62,685 nucleotides of DNA from Bacillota bacterium (GTDB lineage: Bacteria; Bacillota; Clostridia; Acetivibrionales; JAEXSP01). The DNA lies in assembly GCA_023453795.1 (NCBI GenBank), contig JAEXSP010000024.1, positions 1 through 62,685 of the forward strand, read 5' to 3'. Under the pieces are notes generated by a model that saw only the letters and a program-made list of their open reading frames with translations, searched no databases and was not told the DNA's origin. Of the stretch, positions 22,001 to 28,363 are shown in pieces; position 1 is the first letter of the stretch; every line of letters begins with the position of its first letter. Both the position numbers and the translations under genes were made by a program.

Positions 22001-22533
22001 AGTCATTATTAAAAGTGATCGAAAGCAATTCATATAAGTTATCAAAGCCTGTTGCCGGAGATAATATAGGTGTTAACTTAAGAGTTTCAGGAGTGGATGA
22101 AGCCAAAGTTGGAAGCAAGGTGTTTACAAATTCAGTTGAGTATGTTGCTGAGAACGGAACAGGTATTACATATAAGGTTTTCCAAAGAAATGATATTGAT
22201 TGGAATATGGTTAGAAATACGGGAGCAAGAAAAGGAAGAGGGTTGACTAATGAAGAAGCTGCTTCAAAATATGGATTAGCACCAATCTTGGATGATGCTG
22301 GGAATGTTGCTACATTACATCATTCACAGCAAAGAAGTGTTGGACCACTGTTTGAGGCTTCAACTCGATATCATAATATAAGTAATGCCAAAAAAGCACC
22401 TTTACATCCTTATAAGGGTAAACTAAACCCTGATTATCCTATGAATGAAGCAACAAGAGAACTGTTTCAGAAAGAAGATTCTATAGAATATTGGAAATGG
22501 CGTGGAACTAATGCAATGGAGGGATTAAGATAA
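13057..22533 (+). CDS. Secreted Rhs/YD-repeat polymorphic toxin with LHH nuclease tip
   Basis: A 3158-aa protein starting on the base after the previous stop, with a GGGGG tract 10 bases upstream. Order: signal peptide (1-28); BIG2 Ig-like domain split by a Ser/Thr/Asn-rich insert (about 70-210); second BIG2 (250-327); two FN3; acidic Ca-loop-like patch then a Lys-rich stretch (510-570); von Willebrand A domain starting near D710; Rhs N-terminal region (950-995) interrupted by an SH3b-like domain (1001-1071); dozens of YD repeats to about 2640; Rhs core ending near residue 2763 with a DPTGH motif. The variable C-terminus ends in an HNH/Endo VII-type nuclease with T-L-H-H (H3088, H3089), S-V-G-P-L-F-E and Y-H-N motifs, as in LHH toxins. 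It is expected to enter competitor cells and cut DNA; the next gene should protect the producer. Confidence 0.85.
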   Translation: MRKKYRGLSVLLIITFIFQCYGISFAYSEQNNNKIKGIRFDSEKYIVQVGESKKIKLCAVYENQSVGQAVYDNEIKSTSSSGIEINTLSATTSGIDITTNGGIQSNPIVNTVVQTTELPTIGGIQVNPLESIGVMSNELVKAPTVGAIEPANNINPSIPDELNTSSNSSTPQSIKSGTSDKSTLTNQTDGSKDSNQQLINLDKVNLKSSNTKIVKLDKDGTLTGLSQGTATITAEYGDFIATAEVYVGQVSGLRLDSAVYTVVMGKTQNTAVKLFNKQIKDGLEYSIKDPSVATINQDGVIKAVGLGESVLIVKYHDLICTATVKVVNEIIMPPILSFSENNGTVTLTWTEPKKGAIYKVKRGTVPGLKLELASDLTSNTFTDSNIQKDMAYFYTVTAFKDGNESEESNMVIRTPAPSAPTLNALRLQNTIKLSWTYENGSDKFTLLKSDHQGGPYQTVLNKSNLNRYTDTNIEQGVTYYYIVTPYDNLEREGVTSKEKIVLPFDNSVQKFNPKGDDDNDQISNEDEVINGRDIKGKIDIDNINKKLVKSSQSVKDINNSKSQSNQKGKVPKKKKRNLKSKDGKINIDVYGDDSLDKAPLKVEDAKDAMFLKGVKGVIGTPVEISAGDTQINSAVITMKYDKKQLGKIPEDKLKIYWFDTENMKMVQLENVHVDKKNMVVTGETPHFSIYVLGADVEPNMKNIDMFIALDQSTGMKKQDIKNYRISLADSFIKSISDIYDKGSYSTTDTPEKFRIGLLEISNYTNIKAKLSNDYNALTSNLNNMKHTIGATNIADALLAANKQLTEVSKRKMMLLISNGQDTCGNSKTKILNLTDKLAAKQIVVNTVALGNNANFDLLKAIADRTGGSFFTFNLSVDAAQKEIDTAISQINEKLIKQIAFDSVTAVPSGVDMQQVAALYPDYYIGKDYDESNKLYDIKTSSNILTGNYINEATDIKIGYQGLPLAVERTYNSYEGSNKTILGNGWHLNYDSHLEVETWSSQTMIGIVTASALNVRVDAGINYKILGYISRNTRFNVLGTKKDSTNREWYQIGLKNGQKAYVASWYVKAAWLSSGGISCINVTYGSGTKVTFDLDESTKNSTIKKYITPFGCSDSLVQITDGYLLTRKDQTKYKYDNNGYLTDISDRYGNALSIVYNTDKTIKEVSDPLGRKLTFDYIQVNNFKLLQRVTESALNRYVEYMYDENCNLTGVLDLSGEKTSYEYTNKYYTSSVPEQTGAQIFDRSLLERIVDANGHQEVKNIYDPFDRLVKQYDGNNNVKYQMYKDIYRYEDSGTVIGDADQEFARYYIDENANESKEIYNLVTQKLITEVDAKGLKIQHRYWIDKGNKNYVEITGMTDEATYIPLVSGGRKATKEEIIDKKGFHTTYEYDENGNLTKVTDHYGKSINMEYSSTNDLTQKTDKSGTKSTVYNYITVSGGIYLDTVTDPYGNIQKYDYYKKGDDSGASGFDILLNGLVKRVSDNRKDKDNNTITGFKVTEYIYGDKYNNLTQSKDSYGNLTKEVHDSAGRLTQQTNARNYTTKYFYDNMDRLLVSEDPLNYKIINQYDNAGNIRFVTDKNKNITEYIYDAADQLIQTVNPKGYKIQYKYDAKGNKIEEINQKGGITQYDYDYLDRVIRTTDPLNNVTTYDYSTGNQTLICAPGNRQTIIFYDELYRKKQESRLYYGMWIITKYSYDPVDNLDTVTNDAGKVTKYYYDALNRVTKIVDGYGLPEADTTSYTYNVLTDSDVNYETVIEENALNQSTTKYYDALGRLIKITDARNNSTTYTYDEAGNLKTEKDARKNSPKYEYDKTKYSAVYDYDALNRVIKITDPLGKFVKKEYDHNGNIVCLTDKKGNKTQNIYNNLNQLVETIDPMAHSTKYTYDELGNKASVTDAVGNRTVYDYNVAGQLISETDGMGHKQYYRYDDAGNKSWVSTRRNEYIGTKYIYDQLNRLERVIDPEGMGTVYTYDTVDNVLTKTVGDSKTSYQYDSLNRVKKAVFSGDATIPANVVNYEYDAIGQLKQTDNSMGITDTYDYDENGNLTVHTKTKGLQKIIISIVYDEIGNKLTEKDANGTVTTYGYDELNRLKVSSVDVSGVTHTTAYGYDANDNQTIVTDWRGNTITRVYDDSNRLIEKIDAYGKTEQKLEYYDNDIQHYSYDALNNKTEFTYDRDKRLLSTKDPEEHIVSQEYDEDDNIISKTDGAGNTLYYTYDYNNRLKSVWNLMGEISGYTYDINGNLLKQKDGRGNVITYEYNSANKAIKRIDNGGAGNPAKTETYTYYPDGSLAVKTDRNGTKIIYDYDVHGLISSETTDSGEKLVSFTYDGNGNQRTMTDKTGVTIRTFDELNRVTTKNVPDIGTITYTYDITDGMEDGCTAERSKDPNNNITLKVYDKVGRLKEVTADGKTTTYNYYDNSNRQSVVYPDGSKEEYTYYADGLVKALYNYKKAEDQYTKIDGYSYLYDGAHNLTNKTDNKGVTAYTYDELNRLHTVTEPGGKETTYDYDLAGNREQETIKLHDAADTTTVTTYNRDDCNRLRGTFTYVNWQITETENYTYDNNGNQLMTTKTVYSEGNQVSQEVPVNNTYDKQNQLVSTTLPNNQTVTCTYNGEGLRVSRIAGGVLTRYLYDYDQVILELYDNGNQARNVYGTNLLTRTAGSDTYYYMYNGHGDVTALLKPDGTVAATYYYDAFGVPDLAGTTGNVNNPYTYSGYQYDKETGTYYCNARMYDPKTARFLQEDTYLGDPNDPLSLNLYTYCSNNPIVYYDPTGHGQYYSGYGEDYVNAQIQKQIDQYYQQGMEQYYQNINSEMDDYYEGIAVSKSSDPQVKFNYSLKQANKSYDKYIADTVNYYEKNQYDIAEKMVGNQLGYKVHALRPWEHIREPNYKAAMNLVLGFLAVLAPEYAPVLFAAEAFCEKDYLGAGFNLALGMISPLSKLGFIRKLDYTTELSYASKAIVADDLVISNYFNKYDKLTNLFAQRDFSIVQSGEKSLLKVIESNSYKLSKPVAGDNIGVNLRVSGVDEAKVGSKVFTNSVEYVAENGTGITYKVFQRNDIDWNMVRNTGARKGRGLTNEEAASKYGLAPILDDAGNVATLHHSQQRSVGPLFEASTRYHNISNAKKAPLHPYKGKLNPDYPMNEATRELFQKEDSIEYWKWRGTNAMEGLR

Positions 22534-22964
22534 TGAGCAAGCTACCAAAAGGATTAGAGCAAATTTTGAGTGATGATATTTACAAGCGTCAAAACAAAAA
22601 TGAAGTGGGGGAGGCGCTGGAGCGTCTAGATGTGAAAGTGTCTGAGACATTTAAAGAGTTTTATGAAACTTATATAGGTTCATTTTGGGAGGAAACTGTG
22701 CCATTTGAATTATTGGATATAGTAGATGAGCCAAATAGAAATATAGAAACTTATACCAATATATGCAGAAATGAGCATGATTTTCCGAAACATTATTTAG
22801 TTCTAAGTGAAATGTCAACAGGTACTGTAATTGTATTGGACAGTGAAACTGATAAGGTTTATAAGGTTAACTTTGAAGGTGGACAAGAACTACTTATAAG
22901 GGGTGAACTAAACGAGAGTTGGTTAAGCTTTTATGAGTTTCTGATAGAGTATTTTAATTGTTAG
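22533..22964 (+). CDS. SUKH-family (SMI1/KNR4-like) immunity protein
   Basis: A 143-aa protein whose ATG overlaps the toxin stop codon by one base (TAATG), the usual toxin-immunity coupling. The sequence fits the SUKH fold: an N-terminal helix with L-D-V-K-V-S-E-T-F-K-E-F-Y, a central F-P-K-H-Y-L-V-L-S, then V-I-V-L-D-S-E-T-D-K-V-Y and a final helix with S-F-Y-E-F-L-I-E-Y. SUKH proteins are known immunity factors for many nuclease toxins, including HNH/LHH types. Its target is inferred to be the LHH domain of the preceding gene. The exact SUKH subfamily is not certain. Confidence 0.75.
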   Translation: MSKLPKGLEQILSDDIYKRQNKNEVGEALERLDVKVSETFKEFYETYIGSFWEETVPFELLDIVDEPNRNIETYTNICRNEHDFPKHYLVLSEMSTGTVIVLDSETDKVYKVNFEGGQELLIRGELNESWLSFYEFLIEYFNC

Positions 22965-22974
22965 CCTACATACA

Positions 22975-23090
22975 CTATAGGCGGTTATCTATGAGCAAAG
23001 GCAAATGGTCAAACAGTAATAGATATTGCTGCAAGTAGACCTATTTGCTCAAATTGTACGACTATTATTGAGGAGTCGCAAATCCTATAA
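22975..23090 (+). pseudogene. Relic of a deaminase-fold toxin tip (displaced Rhs C-terminus)
   Basis: Starting 10 bases after the immunity gene, a frame from 22995 to a TAA at 23088-23090 reads A-K-A-N-G-Q-T-V-I-D-I-A-A-S-R, then P-I-C-S-N-C and I-I-E-E-S. The PxCxxC motif preceded by a beta-strand is the zinc-binding motif II of deaminase-fold toxins. Just upstream, in shifted frames, A-V-I-Y-E-Q can be read after a CAC-n2-TAG that could be a decayed HAE motif. A TGA at 22992-22994 and at least one frameshift break it. Interpreted as an older toxin tip displaced by the LHH tip. Confidence 0.5.
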
Positions 23091-23232
23091 AGCAAGAAAA
23101 ATAGATAGCATGCATGGAAAACAACAAAAAAGATGTAAGCATAGAAGCAGGTCGTCAATTATGGCAAAAGGTATTAAGCTGTGACCCGGAAGCGAAAAGC
23201 AGGGGACGGTATTGTTCGGACAGGGGCTATAT

Positions 23233-23385
23233 TCCATGCTTCGTACGGATGCAGCCTTGGAAAAGATGTTATACCTAGCATCCTTGAATGTTATGAAGAA
23301 ATGGACAATGCGGTATAGGAATTGGGATAGGGTTTTAAGCCAGCTCCTAATTATGTTTGAGGGACGGCTTGAGCAGTACTTGTAA
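23233..23385 (+). pseudogene. C-terminal fragment of an IS256-family transposase
   Basis: A 50-codon stretch ending in TAA reads with T-D-A-A-L-E-K-M-L-Y-L-A-S, then K-K-W-T-M-R-Y-R-N-W-D and L-S-Q-L-L-I-M-F-E-G-R, which matches the conserved C-terminus of IS256-family (MULE-like DDE) transposases. The rest of the gene is missing or degraded. Confidence 0.65.
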
Positions 23386-23402
23386 ACTACTGTAACCGTC
23401 CC
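23361..23402. repeat. Inverted repeat at the end of the IS256 relic
   Basis: GGGACGG pairs with CCGTCCC, with an inner CAGTA/TACTG, spanning the transposase stop codon. No long T-run follows; it may be part of the old IS end or a weak terminator. Confidence 0.5.
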
Positions 23403-23487
23403 TGTTTGAGCTAAGTAGGGAGTCGTCCTCATTGCCGGACGGGCTAGACCCCATAAATTGAGGAGCAAGCTATACCCTAATACAATT

Positions 23488-23537
23488 ATTGCCAGAGTTC
23501 TTTAATTTCATGCATAAAACCAAGGGATTCTGGCAAT
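23488..23537. repeat. 9-bp inverted repeat in the scar region
   Basis: ATTGCCAGA and TCTGGCAAT form perfect arms around a 32-base centre. Possibly a leftover of a mobile element end; no gene is associated. Confidence 0.4.
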
Positions 23538-23834
23538 TGCTAAACTATAATATTGGTTATGATTTCCTTGCTCTAGAAGGAGCGATCCGATTTGAACCAG
23601 CAAAATTATTTACATACCCAAATGCTCCAATAAAAACACTAAAACTTTAACTGCCCTGAACAGTACCAGAGCCCCCTTTCTTTTTTGTTTTCTAAGTAAA
23701 AACATTTTATCAGAAAGGTGTCTCTTATTTTATTTTTCCTACAATAACTTTACACTAACGTGCTTTATGAGTATCAGAAGACTGAATTAGTATTTTCTAT
23801 TTTCAAGGTCAAAACCAAGTAAGTTTTACATTAT

Positions 23835-23878
23835 AAATCCCTGAGAACTTAACTTAAGACTTAAGTTCTGGGATTTTT
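23835..23878 (+). terminator. Strong hairpin terminator in the scar region
   Basis: AAATCCC-(TG)-AGAACTTAA pairs with TTAAGTTCT-GGGATTT and is followed by a T-run. The gene it once served is no longer evident. Confidence 0.65.
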
Positions 23879-24012
23879 CCTCTTCTGACTTCTGACATTC
23901 ATTTAGAAATAAAAAATTTAATAAAATACGAAATTTTGCCTCTGTAGCTGACCTAACTATAGGGGCATTTTTTTATGCCTTGCTGTTCTTTGAAAATTAC
24001 ATACCAGGTATT

Positions 24013-24240
24013 TCAGGTACATTCCTTTTGCAACTGTAGAATCAGAAAGCGCCATAAGCGGAAGCGCGATAACAGGCTTTGCCCGAGCGACAAACTTCCG
24101 GCTTGAAATTGGCAGGTGGTACTCCAATTCGCGACGACCTGCAAAAGGGATAATGATACTTCCGGGTAGCTGAGGTTAAGTCCCAAGATCCGGCTCGCCA
24201 TCACAATGGGGAGAAAAAGCACGCCAAAATTTGAGAGAAA
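24013..24240. other. GC-richer, structured non-coding segment
   Basis: Noticeably richer in G and C than its flanks, with local dyads such as GCAGGT/ACCTGC (about 24114-24140). No convincing frame on either strand. It could be an oriT, a structured RNA, or a relic of a GC-richer insertion. Nothing here decides between these. Confidence 0.3.
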
Positions 24241-24324
24241 ATTGCGGGGCTTTTATGACATCTGTAAACCGCAGGTGGCCTGTGATATTCCTGACAATAA
24301 AAACGATTGTCATCGACTTTAATA

Positions 24325-24383
24325 AATAGCAGATCAAATCTCTAATCATATGTGTTAGGCATTTGATGTGCTATTAAATTTTT
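24325..24383 (+). terminator. Hairpin with near-perfect 14-bp stem followed by T-run
   Basis: AATAGCA-G-ATCAAAT pairs with ATTTGAT-G-TGCTATT, then AAATTTTT. It stands about 160 bp before the small SHOCT-like gene and may insulate the recombinase module. Confidence 0.55.
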
Positions 24384-24539
24384 AGATAGGGGGCCTGTAA
24401 AGCTTTATTTTTCAGTTAAGAGAAATGCAGATGTTGAGGATACAAGAGCAAATGCTGTTCTTGATATCAGGTAAAGACAATCAACTAGAATACCAGCTAA
24501 TCATATATTGATTTATAAGTAACTAAAGGGGTAAGACTT

Positions 24540-24692
24540 ATGATTATAACAAATAAAAAGATTGAGCTCACGCAAGAAGAAAGTGAAAGTTTTAAATATC
24601 AGTTTAAAAAAGGTATCATTTGCCAATTGTATAAAGAAAAATTACTAACAAGTGAGCAATTAAAACAAGTATTAAAATCCATAAAAAAGTAA
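24540..24692 (+). CDS. Small SHOCT-like protein upstream of the recombinase
   Basis: A 50-aa basic protein preceded by AAAGGGG. Its C-terminal half (I-C-Q-L-Y-K-E-K-L-L-T-S-E-Q-L-K-Q-V-L) resembles the short SHOCT helix-turn-helix-like motif, in which a helix is followed by a 'loop into a second helix' pattern L-x-x-L-x-x-x-G/K-L-I/L-T-x-E/S-E/Q-F/L. Such tiny proteins often lie just before large serine recombinase genes in Clostridia elements. The role is unknown. Confidence 0.5.
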   Translation: MIITNKKIELTQEESESFKYQFKKGIICQLYKEKLLTSEQLKQVLKSIKK

Positions 24693-24709
24693 AGTTGCTT
24701 GCACATTAT

Positions 24710-24737
24710 ATCTATTTGTTGTAAATTATAAATAGAT
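24710..24737. promoter_or_regulatory. Palindrome between the small gene and the recombinase gene, candidate operator
   Basis: ATCTATTT and AAATAGAT form perfect 8-bp arms with a 12-base centre, ending 32 bp before the recombinase ATG. The position suits a repressor or recombinase binding site. Confidence 0.4.
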
Positions 24738-24769
24738 TATATTTTACTTCTTTAAAGGCGGATATACAT

Positions 24770-26371
24770 ATGAAAACAAGAGTGGTTGCATACTGTCGAG
24801 TTTCTACAGAAAAAGAAGATCAGCAAAATTCATTTGATAGTCAAAAAAAATATTTTGAAGAGTTTATAAAATCCAATACTAACTGGGAGTTTGTTGATAT
24901 TTATGCTGATGAGGGAATAAGCGGAACATCGGTAGAAAAAAGAGAAGATTTTAAAAGGATGATTGAGGATGCTCAGAATAATAAATTTGATTTAGTTTTG
25001 ACTAAGGAAATCGCAAGATTTGCAAGAAATACAAAGGATAGTCTTGAATACACCCGAAAATTAAAAAAAATGGGTATAGGTGTTATCTTTACAATTGACA
25101 ATATAAATACTTTTGATTCGGATGGTGAACTGAGGCTTACAATTATGTCTGCTCTTGCGCAAGACGAAAGCAGAAGAACTTCAGAACGTGTTAAGTGGGG
25201 ACAAAAGAGGCGAATGGAGCAAGGTGTTGTTTTTGGCAGGGAGCTGCTGGGATACAATTTAGAAAAAGGTATATTATCAGTTAATCCTCAAGAGGCCGAA
25301 ATAGTAAAATTAATTTTTCATAAATATGTTGTTGAGGGTAAAGGGACTCTCGTTATTGCCAGAGAATTATATGAAGAAGGCATTACTACAAAAAGAGAGA
25401 ATTACAGATGGTCAAATACAATGATCCTTAAGGTATTAAGAAATGAAAAGTATGTTGGTGACTTGGCTCAAAAAAAGACTTTAACCCCTGATTACTTAGA
25501 CCACAAAAAGGTTTATAATAAAGGCGAAGAAGAGATTATTTATATTAGAGATCATCATGAACCAATTATTGATAGAGAAACCTGGGATGCTGCACAAGTA
25601 GAATTAAAAAAAAGAACTACTTCGATTGAGCAGAAAAGTAAATACAGCAATAGGTATTGGTGCTCAGGTAAAATCATATGCGGTGAATGTGGAAATAGAT
25701 TTGTTAGCAAGACAAAGAAACTTAAAAACGGACAAAAATATAAGGCTTGGAGATGTATTGAAGCAGCAAACCATGGCACATCAAAAATAGATTTGCATGG
25801 TAATCAAGTTGGCTGTAATATTGGCAGTATTAATCATGTTGTTTTAGGAAACATAATCAATTTTGTTTTAAACTCAATTAATTCTAATAAGGAGCAAATA
25901 ATATCTGAGTTGTTACAGGAAATTAAGAAGCTAAATAAACCTCAAAAAATAAAAAGTACTGAGGCTTTAGTTAATAGATTAAATACAATCAGCAGTAAGA
26001 AACAAAAAGTCATTGATTCAATGATAGAAGGAATTATATCGAAAGATGACATGATTTTAATGAACAAAAAGTATGATGCTGAGATGAATACAATTAAATC
26101 TGAAATCAAAAATATTGAACAGATTAATCAAATAAACAGCAGACAAGCTGACAATTTACAAATATATGTCGATAGAATAAAAGCAATTGTAAATGAAATG
26201 GATAGCGAAGATATGGAGGAAGTATACAAGCGAATGGTAAGTAAAATTATTATATACTGTGGAAATAAACTAGAGATTTTTCTTACCTGTATTCCTACAC
26301 CGGTAAAGCTTCAATTTAGTAGTTCCGGTAAAAACGGACTTTATAAAATTGACTGTGATTTTATTGATTAA
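24770..26371 (+). CDS. Large serine recombinase (site-specific integrase)
   Basis: A 533-aa protein that should catalyse integration and excision of the element. The N-terminal resolvase domain has Y-C-R-V-S with catalytic Ser12, the D-E-G-I-S-G-T loop (about residue 46) and R-F-A-R-N. A recombinase DNA-binding domain follows (about 170-270), then a zinc ribbon with C-G-E-C near residue 305, and a long coiled-coil (about 370-460), the standard large serine recombinase layout. The start has AAAGGCGG upstream. It lies 2.8 kb from the cotJC junction, with cargo genes between, so it is the likely enzyme for that site. Confidence 0.93.
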   Translation: MKTRVVAYCRVSTEKEDQQNSFDSQKKYFEEFIKSNTNWEFVDIYADEGISGTSVEKREDFKRMIEDAQNNKFDLVLTKEIARFARNTKDSLEYTRKLKKMGIGVIFTIDNINTFDSDGELRLTIMSALAQDESRRTSERVKWGQKRRMEQGVVFGRELLGYNLEKGILSVNPQEAEIVKLIFHKYVVEGKGTLVIARELYEEGITTKRENYRWSNTMILKVLRNEKYVGDLAQKKTLTPDYLDHKKVYNKGEEEIIYIRDHHEPIIDRETWDAAQVELKKRTTSIEQKSKYSNRYWCSGKIICGECGNRFVSKTKKLKNGQKYKAWRCIEAANHGTSKIDLHGNQVGCNIGSINHVVLGNIINFVLNSINSNKEQIISELLQEIKKLNKPQKIKSTEALVNRLNTISSKKQKVIDSMIEGIISKDDMILMNKKYDAEMNTIKSEIKNIEQINQINSRQADNLQIYVDRIKAIVNEMDSEDMEEVYKRMVSKIIIYCGNKLEIFLTCIPTPVKLQFSSSGKNGLYKIDCDFID

Positions 26372-26420
26372 AATATCCATATCGATAACAGTATAAGATA
26401 CTTTTAAGAGGAGAAATTCA

Positions 26421-26939
26421 ATGTTGAAATATGCTAAACCTTACGAGGAAAAACTTCAAGAGAGGTATTTAAACATAATTTTGGATAAGGACTATATGTT
26501 TTATAATAACGATTGTTGGTGGGAAAATGAGATAGAATTAAGTAATGACACGTGGGATAGTATTGATTTTGTGAGTATTGATGAAAATGATGATGTTCTA
26601 GGATTTATAAGTGCCAGCATTTCAAGAGGAAATGAAAAAATATCTAGTATTGCTGCAATAAATTTTGCGAATAAAGGTAATTATACCTTTTCAAAAGACA
26701 TGTACAAATTTCTAATAGATATTTTTGAAAAGTATAATTTCCGAAAAATAGAGTTTTCTGTTGTTGTGGGCAATCCAGTAGAAAAGATGTTTGATAAGTA
26801 TGTAAAAAAGTTTGGTGGAAGTATTACTGGTTATAAAAAGAAATCAGTTAAGTTACAAGATAACCTTTTTTATGATACGAAGTTTTACGAAGTATTTAAG
26901 CCAGAATTCATTAAGGAAAGTAATAAGCTGAGTAAGTAA
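26421..26939 (+). CDS. Putative GNAT-like acetyltransferase, element cargo
   Basis: A 172-aa protein with a GNAT-like order: helix, then D-D-V-L-G-F-I-S-A-S strand, a region resembling the central strands, F-S-K-D-M-Y-K-F-L-I-D-I-F-E-K-Y-N helix, the strand I-E-F-S-V-V-V-G-N-P, and a late G-G-S-I-T-G-Y-K-K-K. The pyrophosphate-binding Q/R-x-x-G-x-G/A loop is not clear, so the enzyme activity is uncertain. The Shine-Dalgarno AGAGGAG is good. It lies alone between the recombinase and a terminator and is probably cargo with a modification or regulatory role. Confidence 0.5.
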   Translation: MLKYAKPYEEKLQERYLNIILDKDYMFYNNDCWWENEIELSNDTWDSIDFVSIDENDDVLGFISASISRGNEKISSIAAINFANKGNYTFSKDMYKFLIDIFEKYNFRKIEFSVVVGNPVEKMFDKYVKKFGGSITGYKKKSVKLQDNLFYDTKFYEVFKPEFIKESNKLSK

Positions 26940-26981
26940 GAGCCAGTTCATTATCATTGTAAATCATCCGTTATCAAAAAT

Positions 26982-27008
26982 GCCGTTACATCTAGTGACG
27001 GTTTCTTT
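26982..27008 (+). terminator. Terminator after the GNAT-like gene
   Basis: GCCGTTAC pairs with GTGACGGT (one G-U) and is followed by TTCTTTT. Confidence 0.65.
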
Positions 27009-27023
27009 TAGTTTCAAGAAAAA

Positions 27024-27052
27024 TTGGATAATTAGTCATTATTTGCTATAAT
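27024..27052 (+). promoter_or_regulatory. Sigma-A promoter for the TcmP/radical-SAM pair
   Basis: TTGGAT at 27024-27029, 17-bp spacer, TATAAT at 27047-27052. The expected transcript starts about 105 bp before the TcmP ATG. Confidence 0.6.
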
Positions 27053-27163
27053 ATATTCGATACTTATATTTTCGATTCAAGTCAATTATGAAAAATAAAT
27101 TTTAATGGAAGTTGATTATATCCTTGAAATTATTTGTACGATTATAGTAAAAGGAGGAACGAA

Positions 27164-28363
27164 ATGGCTAAAAATAATTCTGACTTTTTTAAGGAGAAAA
27201 AGGTTTGGTCTGAAATAAAGGATTCATTATTAGGTTGTTATTTGAAACCATATATGCAAAAGATCATATCTACAAGGCGCCCAATTCTTTACATAGATTG
27301 CTTTGCTGGAAAAGGTCGATTTGATGATGGAAAGCCCGGTTCTCCTGTGATTGCACTTGACATAATTAATGGATGCCTTCAAAATACAAGCATAGGGAAT
27401 CCTATTGTTAAAACCTGCTTCATTGAGCTTAACCATGCTGATGATTTGGAGAAGAATATATCAAAGTATAAAAATGCAACTGTTATATCAGGAAAATATG
27501 AAGACAATATTGAGTTGCAATTAAGAAATAAAGTATCTCATAATGTATTTTTATATATTGACCCATATGGGATAAAAGCACTACAATTTAATTTGTTTGA
27601 GAAGTTAGCAAACATGGATTTGAATAGTTTTGAATTGCTAATAAACATGAATTCTTTTGGATTTATCAGAGAAGCTTGTCATGCTTTAAATATTAAGTTT
27701 GATATTGACGTATCAGATGAAATTATTGAATATGAACCAACAATTCTTCAAGCTTCAAAAAATGCAGTTCAAGACTTAAACAATATTGCTGGTGGAGATT
27801 ATTGGATATCAATAATTAACGAATATAAGCAAAATAAAATTGATGGTTATGAGGCTGAAATAAAATTTTCTGAAGAATATTGTAAAAGGTTAATGCAAGT
27901 TTTTAACTATGTTTTAAATATGCCTATTCGGTTAAAGAGAGGGCAACGGCCTAAATATAGAATGATACACGCAACAAATCATCAAGAAGGTTGTATTCTG
28001 ATGAACGATAACATCTGTAAACGATGGGAAGCATTACAAGATGTTCAAAGCTGTGGACAATTATCGATGTTTTCAGAAGACATAGAAAATAATATATTTG
28101 ATAAAGAAGAAATACGGAAAGATTTAATAGAATCTTTAAGATTTAATAATGAATTTGTAAACCTCAATAAATTTCTTGCAGAATTTGTGTCAAGACTTGG
28201 TGTTAGATGTTGTACTAGTGAAATAAAGGAGCAGTTAAAAATTTTAGAAAGAGAAAAGAAAATAGAAGTTAAACGCTGTCCACCAAAAACACCAAAAGGT
28301 AAAATTAGTGCTTTTTGGGATTGCAAAGGCGGAAATATTGTAGATATAAGGGGATACTTATGA
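27164..28363 (+). CDS. tcmP: Three-Cys-motif partner protein TcmP
   Basis: About 399 aa. The N-terminus (K-K-V-W-S-E-I-K), the Y-I-D-C-F-A-G-K-G-R-F motif near residue 45, with a Rossmann methyltransferase look, and F-L-Y-I-D-P-Y-G near 130 are characteristic of the TcmP family. These genes are consistently paired with a radical-SAM-like 'three-Cys' protein in mobile regions; the function is not established. ATG 27164 is chosen over a TTG at 27134 because AAGGAGG ends 6 bases before it. The stop overlaps the next ATG by 4 bases (ATGA), so the pair is translationally coupled. Confidence 0.75.
   Translation: MAKNNSDFFKEKKVWSEIKDSLLGCYLKPYMQKIISTRRPILYIDCFAGKGRFDDGKPGSPVIALDIINGCLQNTSIGNPIVKTCFIELNHADDLEKNISKYKNATVISGKYEDNIELQLRNKVSHNVFLYIDPYGIKALQFNLFEKLANMDLNSFELLINMNSFGFIREACHALNIKFDIDVSDEIIEYEPTILQASKNAVQDLNNIAGGDYWISIINEYKQNKIDGYEAEIKFSEEYCKRLMQVFNYVLNMPIRLKRGQRPKYRMIHATNHQEGCILMNDNICKRWEALQDVQSCGQLSMFSEDIENNIFDKEEIRKDLIESLRFNNEFVNLNKFLAEFVSRLGVRCCTSEIKEQLKILEREKKIEVKRCPPKTPKGKISAFWDCKGGNIVDIRGYL

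Larger units (their letters stand above)
22965..24539. other. 1.6-kb gene-poor scar between immunity gene and recombinase module
   Basis: No intact gene was found. It holds the deaminase-like toxin relic, an IS256-family transposase tail, several inverted repeats, a terminator, a relatively GC-rich segment (24013-24240), and a short coding-looking remnant near 24400-24470 that ends at a TAA and that I do not recognise. The mixture suggests repeated insertion and deletion downstream of the Rhs locus. Confidence 0.6.

Noticed and set aside
23085..23468. Minus-strand frame of 127 codons in the scar region
   Set aside because: It is antisense to the IS256 transposase relic and has no recognisable motif.
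22965..24539. Left end of the element, searched for as the missing 3' half of cotJC
   Set aside because: No reverse-complement match to the CotJC C-terminus (T-E-E-L-A-H region) was seen here or near 1-5800.
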